Source: Brevundimonas sp.
GTDB taxonomy: Bacteria > Pseudomonadota > Alphaproteobacteria > Caulobacterales > Caulobacteraceae
Direction of reading: 5' to 3'
NCBI GenBank assembly: GCA_012270135.1
Contig: JAAXIW010000347.1
Coordinates: 1 to 15,303, forward strand
Length of the DNA: 15,303 nucleotides
A program made the translations under genes and the position numbers. The notes beneath the pieces were generated by a model. That model was given only the letters and a program-made list of their open reading frames with translations, made no database searches and had not been told where the DNA came from. Position 1 is the stretch's first letter. Each line of letters starts with the position of its first letter. Shown here piece by piece: positions 6,200 through 14,315 of this stretch.

Positions 6200-9100
6200 A
6201 TGCCGAAGCGCACCGACATCCAGTCGATCCTGATCATCGGAGCGGGTCCGATCGTGATCGGGCAAGCCTGTGAGTTCGATTACTCGGGCGTTCAGGCCTG
6301 CAAGGCGCTGAAGGCCGAGGGATACAGGGTCATCCTGGTCAATTCCAATCCGGCCACGATCATGACCGACCCGGAGGTGGCCGACGCCACCTATATCGAG
6401 CCGATCACGCCGGAGATGGTCGAGAAGATCATCGCGAAGGAGCGCCCCGACGCCCTGCTGCCGACCATGGGCGGCCAGACGGCGCTGCACACCGCCCTGG
6501 CCCTGGACGCCAGCGGCGCACTCAAGAAATGGGGCGTCGAGATGATCGGGGCCCGGGCCGACGTCATCGACAAGGCCGAGGACCGTCAGAAATTCCGCGA
6601 CGCCATGGACAAGCTGGGCCTCGAAAGCCCGCGGTCCAAGGCCATCCACCACATCGACGAGGCCGACGACGCCCTGGAGTTCGTCGGCCTGCCGGCCATC
6701 GTCCGGCCCAGCTTCACCCTCGCCGGCACCGGCGGCGGCATCGCCTACAACGTCGAGGAGTTCCGCGAGATCGTCGAGCGCGGCCTCGACCTGTCCCCGA
6801 CCACCGAGGTGCTGATCGAGGAGTCGGTGCTGGGCTGGAAGGAGTACGAGATGGAGGTCGTCCGCGACAAGGCGGACAACTGCATCATCATCTGCTCGAT
6901 CGAGAACGTCGATCCGATGGGCGTCCACACGGGCGACTCCATCACTGTCGCCCCCGCCCTGACGTTGACCGACAAGGAATATCAGCGGATGCGGACGGGC
7001 TCGATCAATGTGCTCCGCGAAATCGGGGTCGAGACCGGCGGCTCGAACGTCCAGTGGGCCATCAATCCCGCCGACGGCCGCATGGTGGTGATCGAGATGA
7101 ACCCGCGCGTGTCGCGCTCCTCGGCGCTGGCGTCCAAGGCCACGGGCTTTCCGATCGCCAAGGTCGCGGCCCGTTTGGCGGTCGGCTACACCCTCGACGA
7201 ACTGACCAATGACATCACCGGCGTAACCCCGGCCTCGTTCGAGCCCTCGATCGATTATGTGGTCACCAAGATCCCCCGCTTCGCCTTCGAGAAATACCCG
7301 GGCTCCGAGCCCCTGCTGTCGACCTCGATGAAGTCGGTGGGTGAGGTCATGGCCATCGGCCGGACCTTCCAGGAGTCGATGCAAAAGGCCCTGCGCGGAC
7401 TCGAAACCGGCCTGACCGGCTTCAACGAGATCGACATCGACGGCGTCGTCGACGTGGAGGACGAGGCCTCGGCCCGCGCCGCCATCGTGCGCGCCCTTGG
7501 ACAGCCGACCCCGGACCGCATCCGCGTCATCGCCCAAGCCTTCCGCCATGGTCTGACGGTCGAGGAAGTCAACGCCGCCTGCTCCTACGAGCCCTGGTTC
7601 CTGCGCCAGATCGCCGACATCGTCCGCACCGAGGGCCACGTCGTGGTCCGGGGTCTGCCCACGACCGCGACCGAGTTCCGCAAGCTGAAGGCCAAGGGCT
7701 TCTCTGACGCCCGCCTCGGCCAGCTGACCGGCCAGACCGAAGCCGCCGTCCGAAAGGCCCGACGCGCCCTCGACGTCCGCCCGGTGTTCAAGCGCATCGA
7801 CACCTGCGCCGCCGAGTTCGCCTCGGCCACGGCCTATATGTATTCGACCTACGAGACCGGAGCGCTGGGCCAGGTTCCGGCCTGCGAGTCCGAGCCAAGC
7901 GACAGAAAGAAAGCGATAATTCTGGGCGGCGGACCCAACCGCATCGGGCAAGGCATCGAGTTCGATTACTGCTGCTGTCACGCGGCCTTCGCCTTCGACG
8001 ACATCGGCGTCGAGTCGATCATGGTCAACTGCAACCCCGAGACCGTCTCGACCGACTACGACACCTCTGACCGTCTGTATTTCGAGCCGCTGACGGCCGA
8101 GGACGTGCTGGAACTGATCGAGGTGGAGCGCTCGAAGGGCGAGCTGATCGGCGTCGTTGTCCAGTTCGGCGGCCAGACCCCGCTGAAGCTGGCCCATGCC
8201 CTGCACGAGGACGGCGTACCGATCCTCGGCACCAGCCTCGACTCCATCGACCTGGCCGAGGACCGCGAGCGGTTCCAGAAGATGCTCAACGACATCGGCC
8301 TGATGCAGCCGCCGAACGGGTTGGCTCGCTCGGCCGAGGAAGCGGCGGCCAAGGCCGAGGAGGTCGGCTACCCCGTCGTCCTGCGCCCCTCATATGTGCT
8401 GGGCGGGCGCGGCATGATGATCGTCCACGACCGTGAGCAGCTGGACCGTTACGTCCATGAAGCCATGCGGGTCTCGGGCGACGATCCGGTGCTGATCGAC
8501 CATTATCTGAACCGGGCGACCGAGGTCGACGTCGACGCGCTGTGCGATGACGAGACGGTGTTCGTGGCCGGCGTGCTGGAGCACATCGAGGAAGCGGGCG
8601 TGCATTCGGGCGACAGCGCCTGCTCCATGCCGCCCCACTCCCTGTCGGCGGAGACAGTGGCCGAGCTCAAGCGTCAGACCGAGGCCATGGCCCGGGCCCT
8701 GAAGGTGCGCGGCCTGATGAACGTCCAGTTCGCCATCGAGGAGCCGCACTCGGCCGAGCCGCGTATCTTCGTGCTGGAGGTCAATCCGCGCGCCAGCCGC
8801 ACCGCGCCGTTCGTGGCCAAGACCATCGGCCAGCCCATCGCCTCGATCGCCGCCAGGGTGATGGCCGGCGAGCCGCTGAAGTCCTTCGGCCTGGCGGACA
8901 CGCCGTACGACCACATCGCGGTCAAGGAAGCCGTCTTCCCGTTCGCCCGGTTCGCCGGTGTCGACACGGTGCTGGGCCCCGAGATGCGTTCGACCGGCGA
9001 GGTCATGGGCCTTGACTGGAAGCGCGATGGCGAGGCCGACATGGCCCCCGCCTTCGCCCGCGCATTCGCCAAGTCCCAGATCGGCGGCGGCACGAAACTG

Positions 9101-9505
9101 CCGACGCAGGGGTGCGCCTTCGTCTCGGTCAAGGAGGACGACAAACCCTTCATCGTCGAGGCCGTGAGGACGCTGATCGGCGAGGGTTTCTCGATCATCG
9201 CCACCGGCGGCACCCACGCCTATCTGACCGGCCGGGGCTTCGAGGTCGGTCTGGTGAAGAAGGTGCTGGAAGGCCGCCCCCACATCGTCGACGCGATGAA
9301 GAACGGCGAGGTCCAGCTGGTCTTCAACACCACCGAGGGCAAGCAGTCGCTGCAGGACAGCTTCAGCCTGCGCCGCACCGCCCTGATGATGAAGATCCCC
9401 TACTACACCACGACGGCGGGAGCGCTGGCGGCGGCGCAGGCCATCGGGGCGATCAAGGCCGGCGACCTCGATGTGCGGCCGATCCAGGACTATGCGCACG
9501 GGTGA
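6200..9505 (+). CDS. carB: Carbamoyl-phosphate synthase large subunit
   Basis: CarB uses two ATP, bicarbonate and the ammonia delivered by CarA to make carbamoyl phosphate. The 1101-residue product shows the full duplicated architecture: first carboxyphosphate ATP-grasp half (about 1-400; ILIIGAGPIVIGQACEFDYSG at the start and ENVDPMGVHTGDS near 235), oligomerisation domain (about 405-550), second carbamate ATP-grasp half (from about 569, IILGGGPNRIGQGIEFDY), and a C-terminal methylglyoxal-synthase-like allosteric domain (about 970-1101, with IIATGGTHAYL), which in E. coli binds UMP, IMP and ornithine. It is slightly longer than the 1073-residue E. coli enzyme. The ATG at 6200 matches the conserved PKRTDI start. 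It follows rraB by 13 bases, and a long gap follows it without an evident strong terminator. Complete, with no frameshift. Confidence 0.98.
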   Translation: MPKRTDIQSILIIGAGPIVIGQACEFDYSGVQACKALKAEGYRVILVNSNPATIMTDPEVADATYIEPITPEMVEKIIAKERPDALLPTMGGQTALHTALALDASGALKKWGVEMIGARADVIDKAEDRQKFRDAMDKLGLESPRSKAIHHIDEADDALEFVGLPAIVRPSFTLAGTGGGIAYNVEEFREIVERGLDLSPTTEVLIEESVLGWKEYEMEVVRDKADNCIIICSIENVDPMGVHTGDSITVAPALTLTDKEYQRMRTGSINVLREIGVETGGSNVQWAINPADGRMVVIEMNPRVSRSSALASKATGFPIAKVAARLAVGYTLDELTNDITGVTPASFEPSIDYVVTKIPRFAFEKYPGSEPLLSTSMKSVGEVMAIGRTFQESMQKALRGLETGLTGFNEIDIDGVVDVEDEASARAAIVRALGQPTPDRIRVIAQAFRHGLTVEEVNAACSYEPWFLRQIADIVRTEGHVVVRGLPTTATEFRKLKAKGFSDARLGQLTGQTEAAVRKARRALDVRPVFKRIDTCAAEFASATAYMYSTYETGALGQVPACESEPSDRKKAIILGGGPNRIGQGIEFDYCCCHAAFAFDDIGVESIMVNCNPETVSTDYDTSDRLYFEPLTAEDVLELIEVERSKGELIGVVVQFGGQTPLKLAHALHEDGVPILGTSLDSIDLAEDRERFQKMLNDIGLMQPPNGLARSAEEAAAKAEEVGYPVVLRPSYVLGGRGMMIVHDREQLDRYVHEAMRVSGDDPVLIDHYLNRATEVDVDALCDDETVFVAGVLEHIEEAGVHSGDSACSMPPHSLSAETVAELKRQTEAMARALKVRGLMNVQFAIEEPHSAEPRIFVLEVNPRASRTAPFVAKTIGQPIASIAARVMAGEPLKSFGLADTPYDHIAVKEAVFPFARFAGVDTVLGPEMRSTGEVMGLDWKRDGEADMAPAFARAFAKSQIGGGTKLPTQGCAFVSVKEDDKPFIVEAVRTLIGEGFSIIATGGTHAYLTGRGFEVGLVKKVLEGRPHIVDAMKNGEVQLVFNTTEGKQSLQDSFSLRRTALMMKIPYYTTTAGALAAAQAIGAIKAGDLDVRPIQDYAHG

Positions 9506-9608
9506 AGGGTTAGGTTGCGCCGCTGCCCGCGCCGTCATGACGCTGGGCTGGCAATCCGCGAAATTATAGTCTGGTTGAGCGGAGAACATCCCGCGTTTTC
9601 AACCTCAT

Positions 9609-9628
9609 GATCGATTCTGGAACCGATC
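9609..9628. repeat. Imperfect palindrome downstream of carB
   Basis: GATCGATTCTGGAACCGATC: arms of nine bases with one mismatch around a two-base centre. It contains a GATTC site, the GANTC target of the CcrM methylase of Caulobacterales (if the host is one). It could be a protein-binding site; nothing further can be said. Confidence 0.35.
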
Positions 9629-9666
9629 TTCCATCCGGATAGGCCGGCGGGGGCATAATGCAGGCG

Positions 9667-9686
9667 GCCTGTCGCCTTCGGCAGGC
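9667..9686 (+). repeat. Stem-loop downstream of carB
   Basis: GCCTGTCG, loop CCTT, CGGCAGGC: an 8-base stem with one G-T pair. It is not followed by a T run (next is GCCGGTCTTTGAC), so it is a weak candidate for 3'-end formation or mRNA stabilisation of the rraB-carB transcript. Confidence 0.3.
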
Positions 9687-9750
9687 GCCGGTCTTTGACA
9701 ACCGCATTCCCGCCGCGCCGCGCCAAGCGCGCCGATGCAGACCCTGCCGA

Positions 9751-9812
9751 CTCTGCACCCCCTGTTCACCGCCGCCGACCTTGCCGACGGCGCCGGCTCT
9801 GCACCTCCTGTT
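9751..9812. repeat. Imperfect 16-base direct repeat
   Basis: CTCTGCACCCCCTGTT at 9751-9766 recurs as CTCTGCACCTCCTGTT at 9797-9812, one mismatch in 16, start points 46 bases apart. The bases before each copy (CTGCCGA and CGCCGG) are also loosely alike, so this may be a decayed tandem duplication. Confidence 0.45.
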
Positions 9813-9950
9813 TTTTGACGGGCGGCTTGGCGGGTCAGCGAAGATCATGCGGTCGATGCCGCCGGCCAGATGCGCTCGGCCGGGTCGCTGGAGCGGATGT
9901 GGGAGGCGATGCGGTGCGGGCCGGATCGCTGACGTGGTGGCGCGACGTCG

Positions 9951-11246
9951 CTAGATCCCCGCCGACGGCTCCGGCTCGGCCACCGCATCCCCGCCCCCCA
10001 CGATCCGCGCCGCCGCCAGATCGGCGGTGACATTGCCGATGGTGCGGAAGATGTCGGGGATGACCTCGACCGCCAGCAGCAGCGGCAGAACCTGGATCGG
10101 CACGCCCATGGCCAGGCAGATCGGGGCGATCGAGACGAAGAAGCTGACCTGCCCCGGCAGGCCCACCGAGCCGATCGAGATCGCGATGGCGGTCAGGCCG
10201 CCGGCGATCCAGGCGGCCGGGCCAAGATCGACGCCATGCAGATGGGCGACGTAGATCACCACCCCCAGGTTGGCGACGGGGCTGGTGATGCGGAAGACGG
10301 CCACCGCAAGCGGCAGGACGAGGCCCGCCGTCGGGGTCGAGACGCCGAGCGCCAGACGGGCCTGTTCGACCATGGCGGGCAGGCTGGCCAACGACGACTG
10401 GGTCGAGAAGGCGACCACCTGGGCCGGAATGATCCCCTGGGCGAAGCGGGCCAGGCCGATGCGGCCCCAGGGGACGACGACGGCGTAGATCAGCAGGATC
10501 AGGCCGACCTGGGCCAGGACGATCATGGAGACGTAGTGGCCGAGCGTGCCTAGGGCCCCGAGGCCGGCGTTCAGCCCGACGCCCATCGACAGGGCGAAGA
10601 CGCCGACGGGCGCGGCCAGCAGCACCCAGTGGACGATGGTGATCATGGTCGCCGACACGGATTCGAAAAACTCGACCAGCGGCACGCGCCGGGCGGCGCC
10701 GAGGCGGGTGACCGCGAACCCGAAGGCGATGGCGAAGACCACGATGCCGAGAATGTTGTCCTCGACGGCGGCGCGCACCGGATTGGCCGGAGCCAGACTG
10801 GCGAGGAAGGCCGAAACGCCGGCTCCCGCCGCGCTGTCGCGCACCACCGACGCGTCGGGCGACCCGGCCAGCAGGGCGGCGGCGCCGACCGGATCGATCG
10901 GCCACAGCAGGTGCAGGCCCTCATTGGCGAAGATGGCGTAGACGGTGGCGCCCAGCAGCAGGACGGCGAAGACCATCAGCGCCTTCAGCGCCCGCCGCCC
11001 GGTCGCCGCCGCGTCGGCGATGGAGGCGATGCCGGTGACCAGCAGGCTGAAGACCAGCGGAATGATGGTCATCTTCAGGGCGTTGAGCCACAGGCTTCCG
11101 ATCGCGCCGATCAGGGCCGACGTCCCCGCACCTCCGGGCAGGCCCCAGACATCGGCCGCGGCCCCGGCGAACAGGCCGGCCAGCAGGGCGACGAGCACCC
11201 AGAGGCTCAGCGACATCAGGGCGGAACGGAGTCGGGAAGCGGCCAT
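9951..11246 (-). CDS. SDF/DAACS-family cation:dicarboxylate or amino-acid symporter
   Basis: A 431-residue inner-membrane transporter of the sodium:dicarboxylate symporter family (GltPh/GltP/DctA relatives), which import acidic amino acids or C4-dicarboxylates with sodium or protons. The elevator-fold landmarks are present: serine-rich hairpin HP1 (AFSTQSSLASLP, 279-290), hairpin HP2 (SIGSVGLPGQVSFF, 357-370), and TM8 DIFRTIGNVTADLA with Asp398, Arg401, Thr402, Asn405 and Asp409 at the GltPh Asp394, Arg397, Thr398, Asn401 and Asp405 positions. The TM7 NMDGT motif, which coordinates sodium in GltPh, is replaced by FRITSP around 318-323. Arg401 suggests an acidic substrate. The start at 11246 has no clear ribosome site, and a GCGCC-GGG-GGCGC hairpin (11260-11272) lies just upstream. 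It shares its strand with mnmH, 82 bases away. Confidence 0.88.
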   Translation of the reverse strand: MAASRLRSALMSLSLWVLVALLAGLFAGAAADVWGLPGGAGTSALIGAIGSLWLNALKMTIIPLVFSLLVTGIASIADAAATGRRALKALMVFAVLLLGATVYAIFANEGLHLLWPIDPVGAAALLAGSPDASVVRDSAAGAGVSAFLASLAPANPVRAAVEDNILGIVVFAIAFGFAVTRLGAARRVPLVEFFESVSATMITIVHWVLLAAPVGVFALSMGVGLNAGLGALGTLGHYVSMIVLAQVGLILLIYAVVVPWGRIGLARFAQGIIPAQVVAFSTQSSLASLPAMVEQARLALGVSTPTAGLVLPLAVAVFRITSPVANLGVVIYVAHLHGVDLGPAAWIAGGLTAIAISIGSVGLPGQVSFFVSIAPICLAMGVPIQVLPLLLAVEVIPDIFRTIGNVTADLAAARIVGGGDAVAEPEPSAGI

Positions 11247-11328
11247 CCGGCGAAGCTAGGCGCCCCCGGCGCGTTTTACCATCCGTCGCATGCGCCGCCC
11301 TAGACGATTCCCGCCCCGTCGCGCCCCG

Positions 11329-12390
11329 TCAGTCCGGGCGCAGGCCGTCCAGTGCGGCGGCGACCTGACCGGCGGCCTCTGCCTGAGCGGCGGCGTCGAG
11401 CGAGGCGATCCCGACCCGGGCCAGTTCCACGCGGCCGTGGACGACGCCCTGCCGCCGATAGGCCGGATCGTAGTGATGGACGATCAGCTCGGTCGCCAGC
11501 GCCTCGACCTCTCCGGCGGCGGCGAGGGCCCGCCAGGCGGTCACCGACTCCTTGCCGATGTGGCGCGGCAGGCGGGTCAGGGCCCGGTCCAGCGCCTCCG
11601 GGTCGGCGGCGATGGCGGCATAGTCGCGCACGGTGCGGGCGGCGCGGACCTCGACCGGGGACTCGAGGCGAATGGCCGGGGCGGCGGTCATGGCGGCCCA
11701 TAGCGACGGCGGCACGACCCGGGCGCCGATCTTCGAACTCTCCGCCTCGACCAGCACCGGGCGGGCGGGGTCGAGCCGCGAGAGGGCGTCGTGCAGCCGG
11801 CTCTCGAAGGCCTTCTGCGACGGCTGGCCGCCGGGCATGGCCCCGAACAGGGAGCCGCGATGGGCGGCGAGGGCCTCGAGGTCGAGGGTCTGGACGCCTC
11901 GAACCGCCACGGCGCCGAGCAGGGCCGTCTTGCCGGCCCCGGTCGGGCCGTCGAGCAGGACGAGGCGGTGCGGCAGGGGCGTATCGTAGAGGGCCGCCTT
12001 CACCTGCCGCCGCCAGGTCTGGTAGCCGCCGTCCAGCACGGTGACCGGCCAGCCGACCTGATCCATCACCGTGACCATGGCCCCGGAGCGCTGGCCGCCC
12101 CGCCAGCAATAGACCAGCGGCCGGAACGAGCCGTCCCGGTCGCCCAGGGCCTGTTCGAGGTGTGCGGCGATGTTGCGGGCGACCATGGCCGCGCCGGTGC
12201 GGCGGGCCAGGAATTTCGAGCCCTGGACGTATTCGGTCCCGACCGCGGCGCGCTGGGCGTCGTCGAGCACCGGCAGGTTTATCGCGCCGGGAAGGTGATC
12301 GAGGGCGAACTCGGCCGGGCTGCGCACGTCGAGGATGGCGTCGAAGCCGTCGCGGGCGGAGGGCGACAGATCGGTCGTGCGGCGGATCAT
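11329..12390 (-). CDS. mnmH: tRNA 2-selenouridine synthase
   Basis: MnmH (also SelU or YbbB) replaces the sulfur of 2-thiouridine at wobble position 34 of certain tRNAs (Lys, Glu, Gln) by selenium, through geranylation and then selenation with selenophosphate. The 353-residue product has an N-terminal rhodanese domain (about 8-130; ILDVRSPAEFALDHLPGAINLP and the active Cys95 in VYCWRGGQRSGAM, equal to Cys97 of E. coli) and a P-loop domain with Walker A GPTGAGKT (148-155), which is thought to bind the geranyl diphosphate donor. The length is usual for the family. Its ATG overlaps the selD stop (ATGA), so translation is coupled to the gene that makes its selenium donor. No ribosome site of its own is evident. 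Confidence 0.95.
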   Translation of the reverse strand: MIRRTTDLSPSARDGFDAILDVRSPAEFALDHLPGAINLPVLDDAQRAAVGTEYVQGSKFLARRTGAAMVARNIAAHLEQALGDRDGSFRPLVYCWRGGQRSGAMVTVMDQVGWPVTVLDGGYQTWRRQVKAALYDTPLPHRLVLLDGPTGAGKTALLGAVAVRGVQTLDLEALAAHRGSLFGAMPGGQPSQKAFESRLHDALSRLDPARPVLVEAESSKIGARVVPPSLWAAMTAAPAIRLESPVEVRAARTVRDYAAIAADPEALDRALTRLPRHIGKESVTAWRALAAAGEVEALATELIVHHYDPAYRRQGVVHGRVELARVGIASLDAAAQAEAAGQVAAALDGLRPD

Positions 12391-13433
12391 CGGACGACGC
12401 GGACGCGGGGCGGGCCCTCGACGACGCGGCCGACGGGCCAGCTGTCGAAGCCCTCGGTGCGGGCGAAAGCCTGCAGCGAGGACGCCTCGGCCCCGGCCAC
12501 GGCGATCAGCAGGCCGCCGGAGGTCTGGGGGTCGGTCAGCAGGTCTCGACGCCAGTCGGGGAGATCATCGGGCAGGTCGATGTCGGCGCCGTAGCTGGCC
12601 CAGTTGCGGGTCGAGGCGCCGGTGCGGACGCCGGCCTCCAGCAGGTCGCGGACGCCCGGCAGGATCGGGGGATCGGCGCTGATCTCGACCGTGGCCTCCG
12701 CGCCGCGCGCCATCTCCAGCGCGTGGCCCGCCAGGCCGAAGCCGGTGACGTCGGTGACCGCGTGCACCCCGGGGCGGCCGGGCAGTTTCGCGCCGAGGGC
12801 GTTCAGTCGCGTCGTGGAGGCCATCAGCGTCCGGTAGCCGTCCTTGCTGAGCCGTTCCTGCTTGAAGGCCGCGCTGAGCACGCCGACGCCGAGGGCCTTG
12901 GTCAGGACCAGAACGTCGCCGGCCTTCGCGCCCCGGTTGGTCAGCACCCGGTCCGGATGGACGAGGCCGAGGGCGACGAGGCCATAGATCGGCTCGACGC
13001 TGTCGATCGAATGCCCTCCGGCCACCGGAATTCCCGCCGACGCGCAGATGGAGGCCCCGCCCTGCAGGATGCGGCCGATGGTCCGCGTCGACAGCACATT
13101 GACCGGCATGCCCACGAGGGCGAGGGCCAGGATGGGCGTCCCGCCCATGGCGTAGACGTCGCTGAGGGCGTTGGTGGCGGCGATCTGGCCGAAGTGAAAC
13201 GGGTCGTCGACCACCGGCATGAAGAAGTCGGTCGTGGCCACCAGGGCCTGCTGGTCATTGAGGCGCCAGACGGCGGCGTCGTCGCTGGTCTCGGTCCCGA
13301 CCATCAGGTTGGCGAAGGGCGCGGCCTGCGGCAGGCCCTTGAGGATGTCCTGCAGCACCGCCGGAGCGATCTTGCAGCCACAGCCGCCGCCGTGGGCGAG
13401 GGAGGTCAGGCGGGGCTCTTCGGGCGCGGTCAT
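12387..13433 (-). CDS. selD: Selenide, water dikinase (selenophosphate synthetase)
   Basis: SelD makes selenophosphate from selenide and ATP, the selenium donor for selenouridine tRNA and, where present, selenocysteine. The 348-residue product starts with the family signature LAHGGGCGCKIAP; Cys18 and Lys21 correspond to E. coli Cys17 and Lys20, so this is the cysteine form and needs no in-frame UGA recoding. An AIRS-type ATP-binding core follows (TTDFFMPVVDDPFHFGQIAATNALSDVYAMGG; aspartates for magnesium-ATP) and then the PurM-like C-terminal domain with TDVTGFGLAGHALEM. I chose the ATG at 13431-13433 from this N-terminal alignment. The GGAG just before it is only one base away, an unusual spacing, so initiation may be weak or the true site different. 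It overlaps mnmH by four bases and is divergent from the GST gene. Confidence 0.95.
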   Translation of the reverse strand: MTAPEEPRLTSLAHGGGCGCKIAPAVLQDILKGLPQAAPFANLMVGTETSDDAAVWRLNDQQALVATTDFFMPVVDDPFHFGQIAATNALSDVYAMGGTPILALALVGMPVNVLSTRTIGRILQGGASICASAGIPVAGGHSIDSVEPIYGLVALGLVHPDRVLTNRGAKAGDVLVLTKALGVGVLSAAFKQERLSKDGYRTLMASTTRLNALGAKLPGRPGVHAVTDVTGFGLAGHALEMARGAEATVEISADPPILPGVRDLLEAGVRTGASTRNWASYGADIDLPDDLPDWRRDLLTDPQTSGGLLIAVAGAEASSLQAFARTEGFDSWPVGRVVEGPPRVRVVR

Positions 13434-13560
13434 GCTCCGGCTTAGGACCAAACCGGCGGGGAACTCAACAGGGGGGCGGAGCGGGCGCTGGCCCTTAAAT
13501 CCGGCTGGACCGACGCGGCGTAAACCACGCTTACTGCGAGGAGCAAGCGGAGCCGTCGCC

Positions 13561-14226
13561 ATGATCACCATCCATCACCTGAACGATTCCCGCTCGCAGC
13601 GGGTGCTGTGGCTGCTCGAGGAGTTGGGGCTGGCCTATGAGGTGAAGCGGTATCAGCGCGACGCGAAGACCATGCTGGCGCCGCCGGAGCTGAGGGCCAT
13701 CCATCCGCTCGGCAAATCGCCCGTCTTGGACGACGGCGAGGCGCGGCTGGCGGAGACCGGGGCGATCGTCGAACACCTGCTGGACACGCATGGCGGGTCG
13801 GCCCTGCGCCCGGCGCGTGGCACGGCGGAGGGGCGGCGCTTCACCTATTGGCTGCATTACGCCGAGGGCTCGGCCATGACGCCTCTGCTGTTGAAGCTGA
13901 TCTTCAGCCAGATTCCGAAACGCTCGCCCCTGCTGGTTCGGCCGGTGGCCAACGGCATCACGCGCAAGGTCGACGCCAATCTGATCACCCCGCAGATCAA
14001 GGCGCACATCGACTATTGGGAGGCCGAACTGACCCGCTCGGCGTGGTTCGCCGGCGACGCCTTCTCGGCCGCCGACATCATGATGAGCTTCCCGGTCGAG
14101 GCGGCGGGCAGCCGGGTCGGCTACGGCGCCGACACGCCGCGGCTGAAGGCGTTTCTGGAGCGGATTCACGCCCGCCCGGCGTATCAGCGCGCGCTGGAGC
14201 GGGGCGGGCCCTACAGCTACGCCTAG
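13561..14226 (+). CDS. Glutathione S-transferase family protein
   Basis: A 221-residue cytosolic GST-like enzyme, which would conjugate or transfer glutathione in detoxification. The N-terminal thioredoxin fold (1-78) shows IHHLNDSRSQRVLWLLEELGLAYE with Ser10 or Ser12 as candidate catalytic residue, the cis-proline in GKSPVL (Pro54) and the glutathione-binding AETGAIVEHLL (Glu65-Thr66). The all-helical C-terminal domain runs from about 88, with WFAGDAFSAADIMMSFPVE, the N-capping box of GSTs. The ATG at 13561 is preceded by GGAG at a spacing of eight bases; the frame is open far upstream but that part overlaps selD in antisense. It is divergent from selD with a 127-base gap. The subclass and substrate are not clear. 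Confidence 0.92.
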   Translation: MITIHHLNDSRSQRVLWLLEELGLAYEVKRYQRDAKTMLAPPELRAIHPLGKSPVLDDGEARLAETGAIVEHLLDTHGGSALRPARGTAEGRRFTYWLHYAEGSAMTPLLLKLIFSQIPKRSPLLVRPVANGITRKVDANLITPQIKAHIDYWEAELTRSAWFAGDAFSAADIMMSFPVEAAGSRVGYGADTPRLKAFLERIHARPAYQRALERGGPYSYA

Positions 14227-14315
14227 GGCGCGGCGCCGAAGCCACATACACAAGCTGTTGAATTGCCGAAGCTCGCGGTGCCGCAACCCTGACGGGCCGG
14301 AACCGTTAACGAGCC

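Larger units (their letters stand above)
9506..9950. other. 445-base intergenic region with repeats, no convincing gene
   Basis: The gap lies between the converging ends of carB (+) and the symporter gene (-). Open frames within it give proline- and arginine-rich translations unlike proteins, except a short stretch at 9819-9932 that reads plausibly on both strands. It holds a hairpin with 8-base arms (9667-9686), an imperfect palindrome (9609-9628), a 16-base direct repeat (9751 and 9797) and a six-T run (9811-9816). The T run has no strong GC stem next to it, so I do not call a terminator. A TATAAT box at 9563-9568 on the minus strand has no -35 partner. Confidence 0.6.

Noticed and set aside
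9563..9568. Perfect TATAAT on the minus strand after carB
   Set aside because: No -35 hexamer lies at 15-19 bases, and it would only drive antisense transcription into carB.
9783..9816. Intrinsic terminator ending in six T residues
   Set aside because: The nearest possible stems are 4-5 base pairs and stand 14-18 bases before the T run, so the usual stem-then-T layout is missing.
1655..11310. GANTC (CcrM) sites in intergenic gaps at 1655, 4989, 9613 and 11306
   Set aside because: At this base composition about one site per 340 bases is expected, so four in the non-coding DNA is no enrichment that I can show without genome-wide counts.
13440..13468. TTGAGT-17-CTAAGC as selD promoter
   Set aside because: The -10 box matches poorly and is only seven bases from the start codon, leaving practically no leader.
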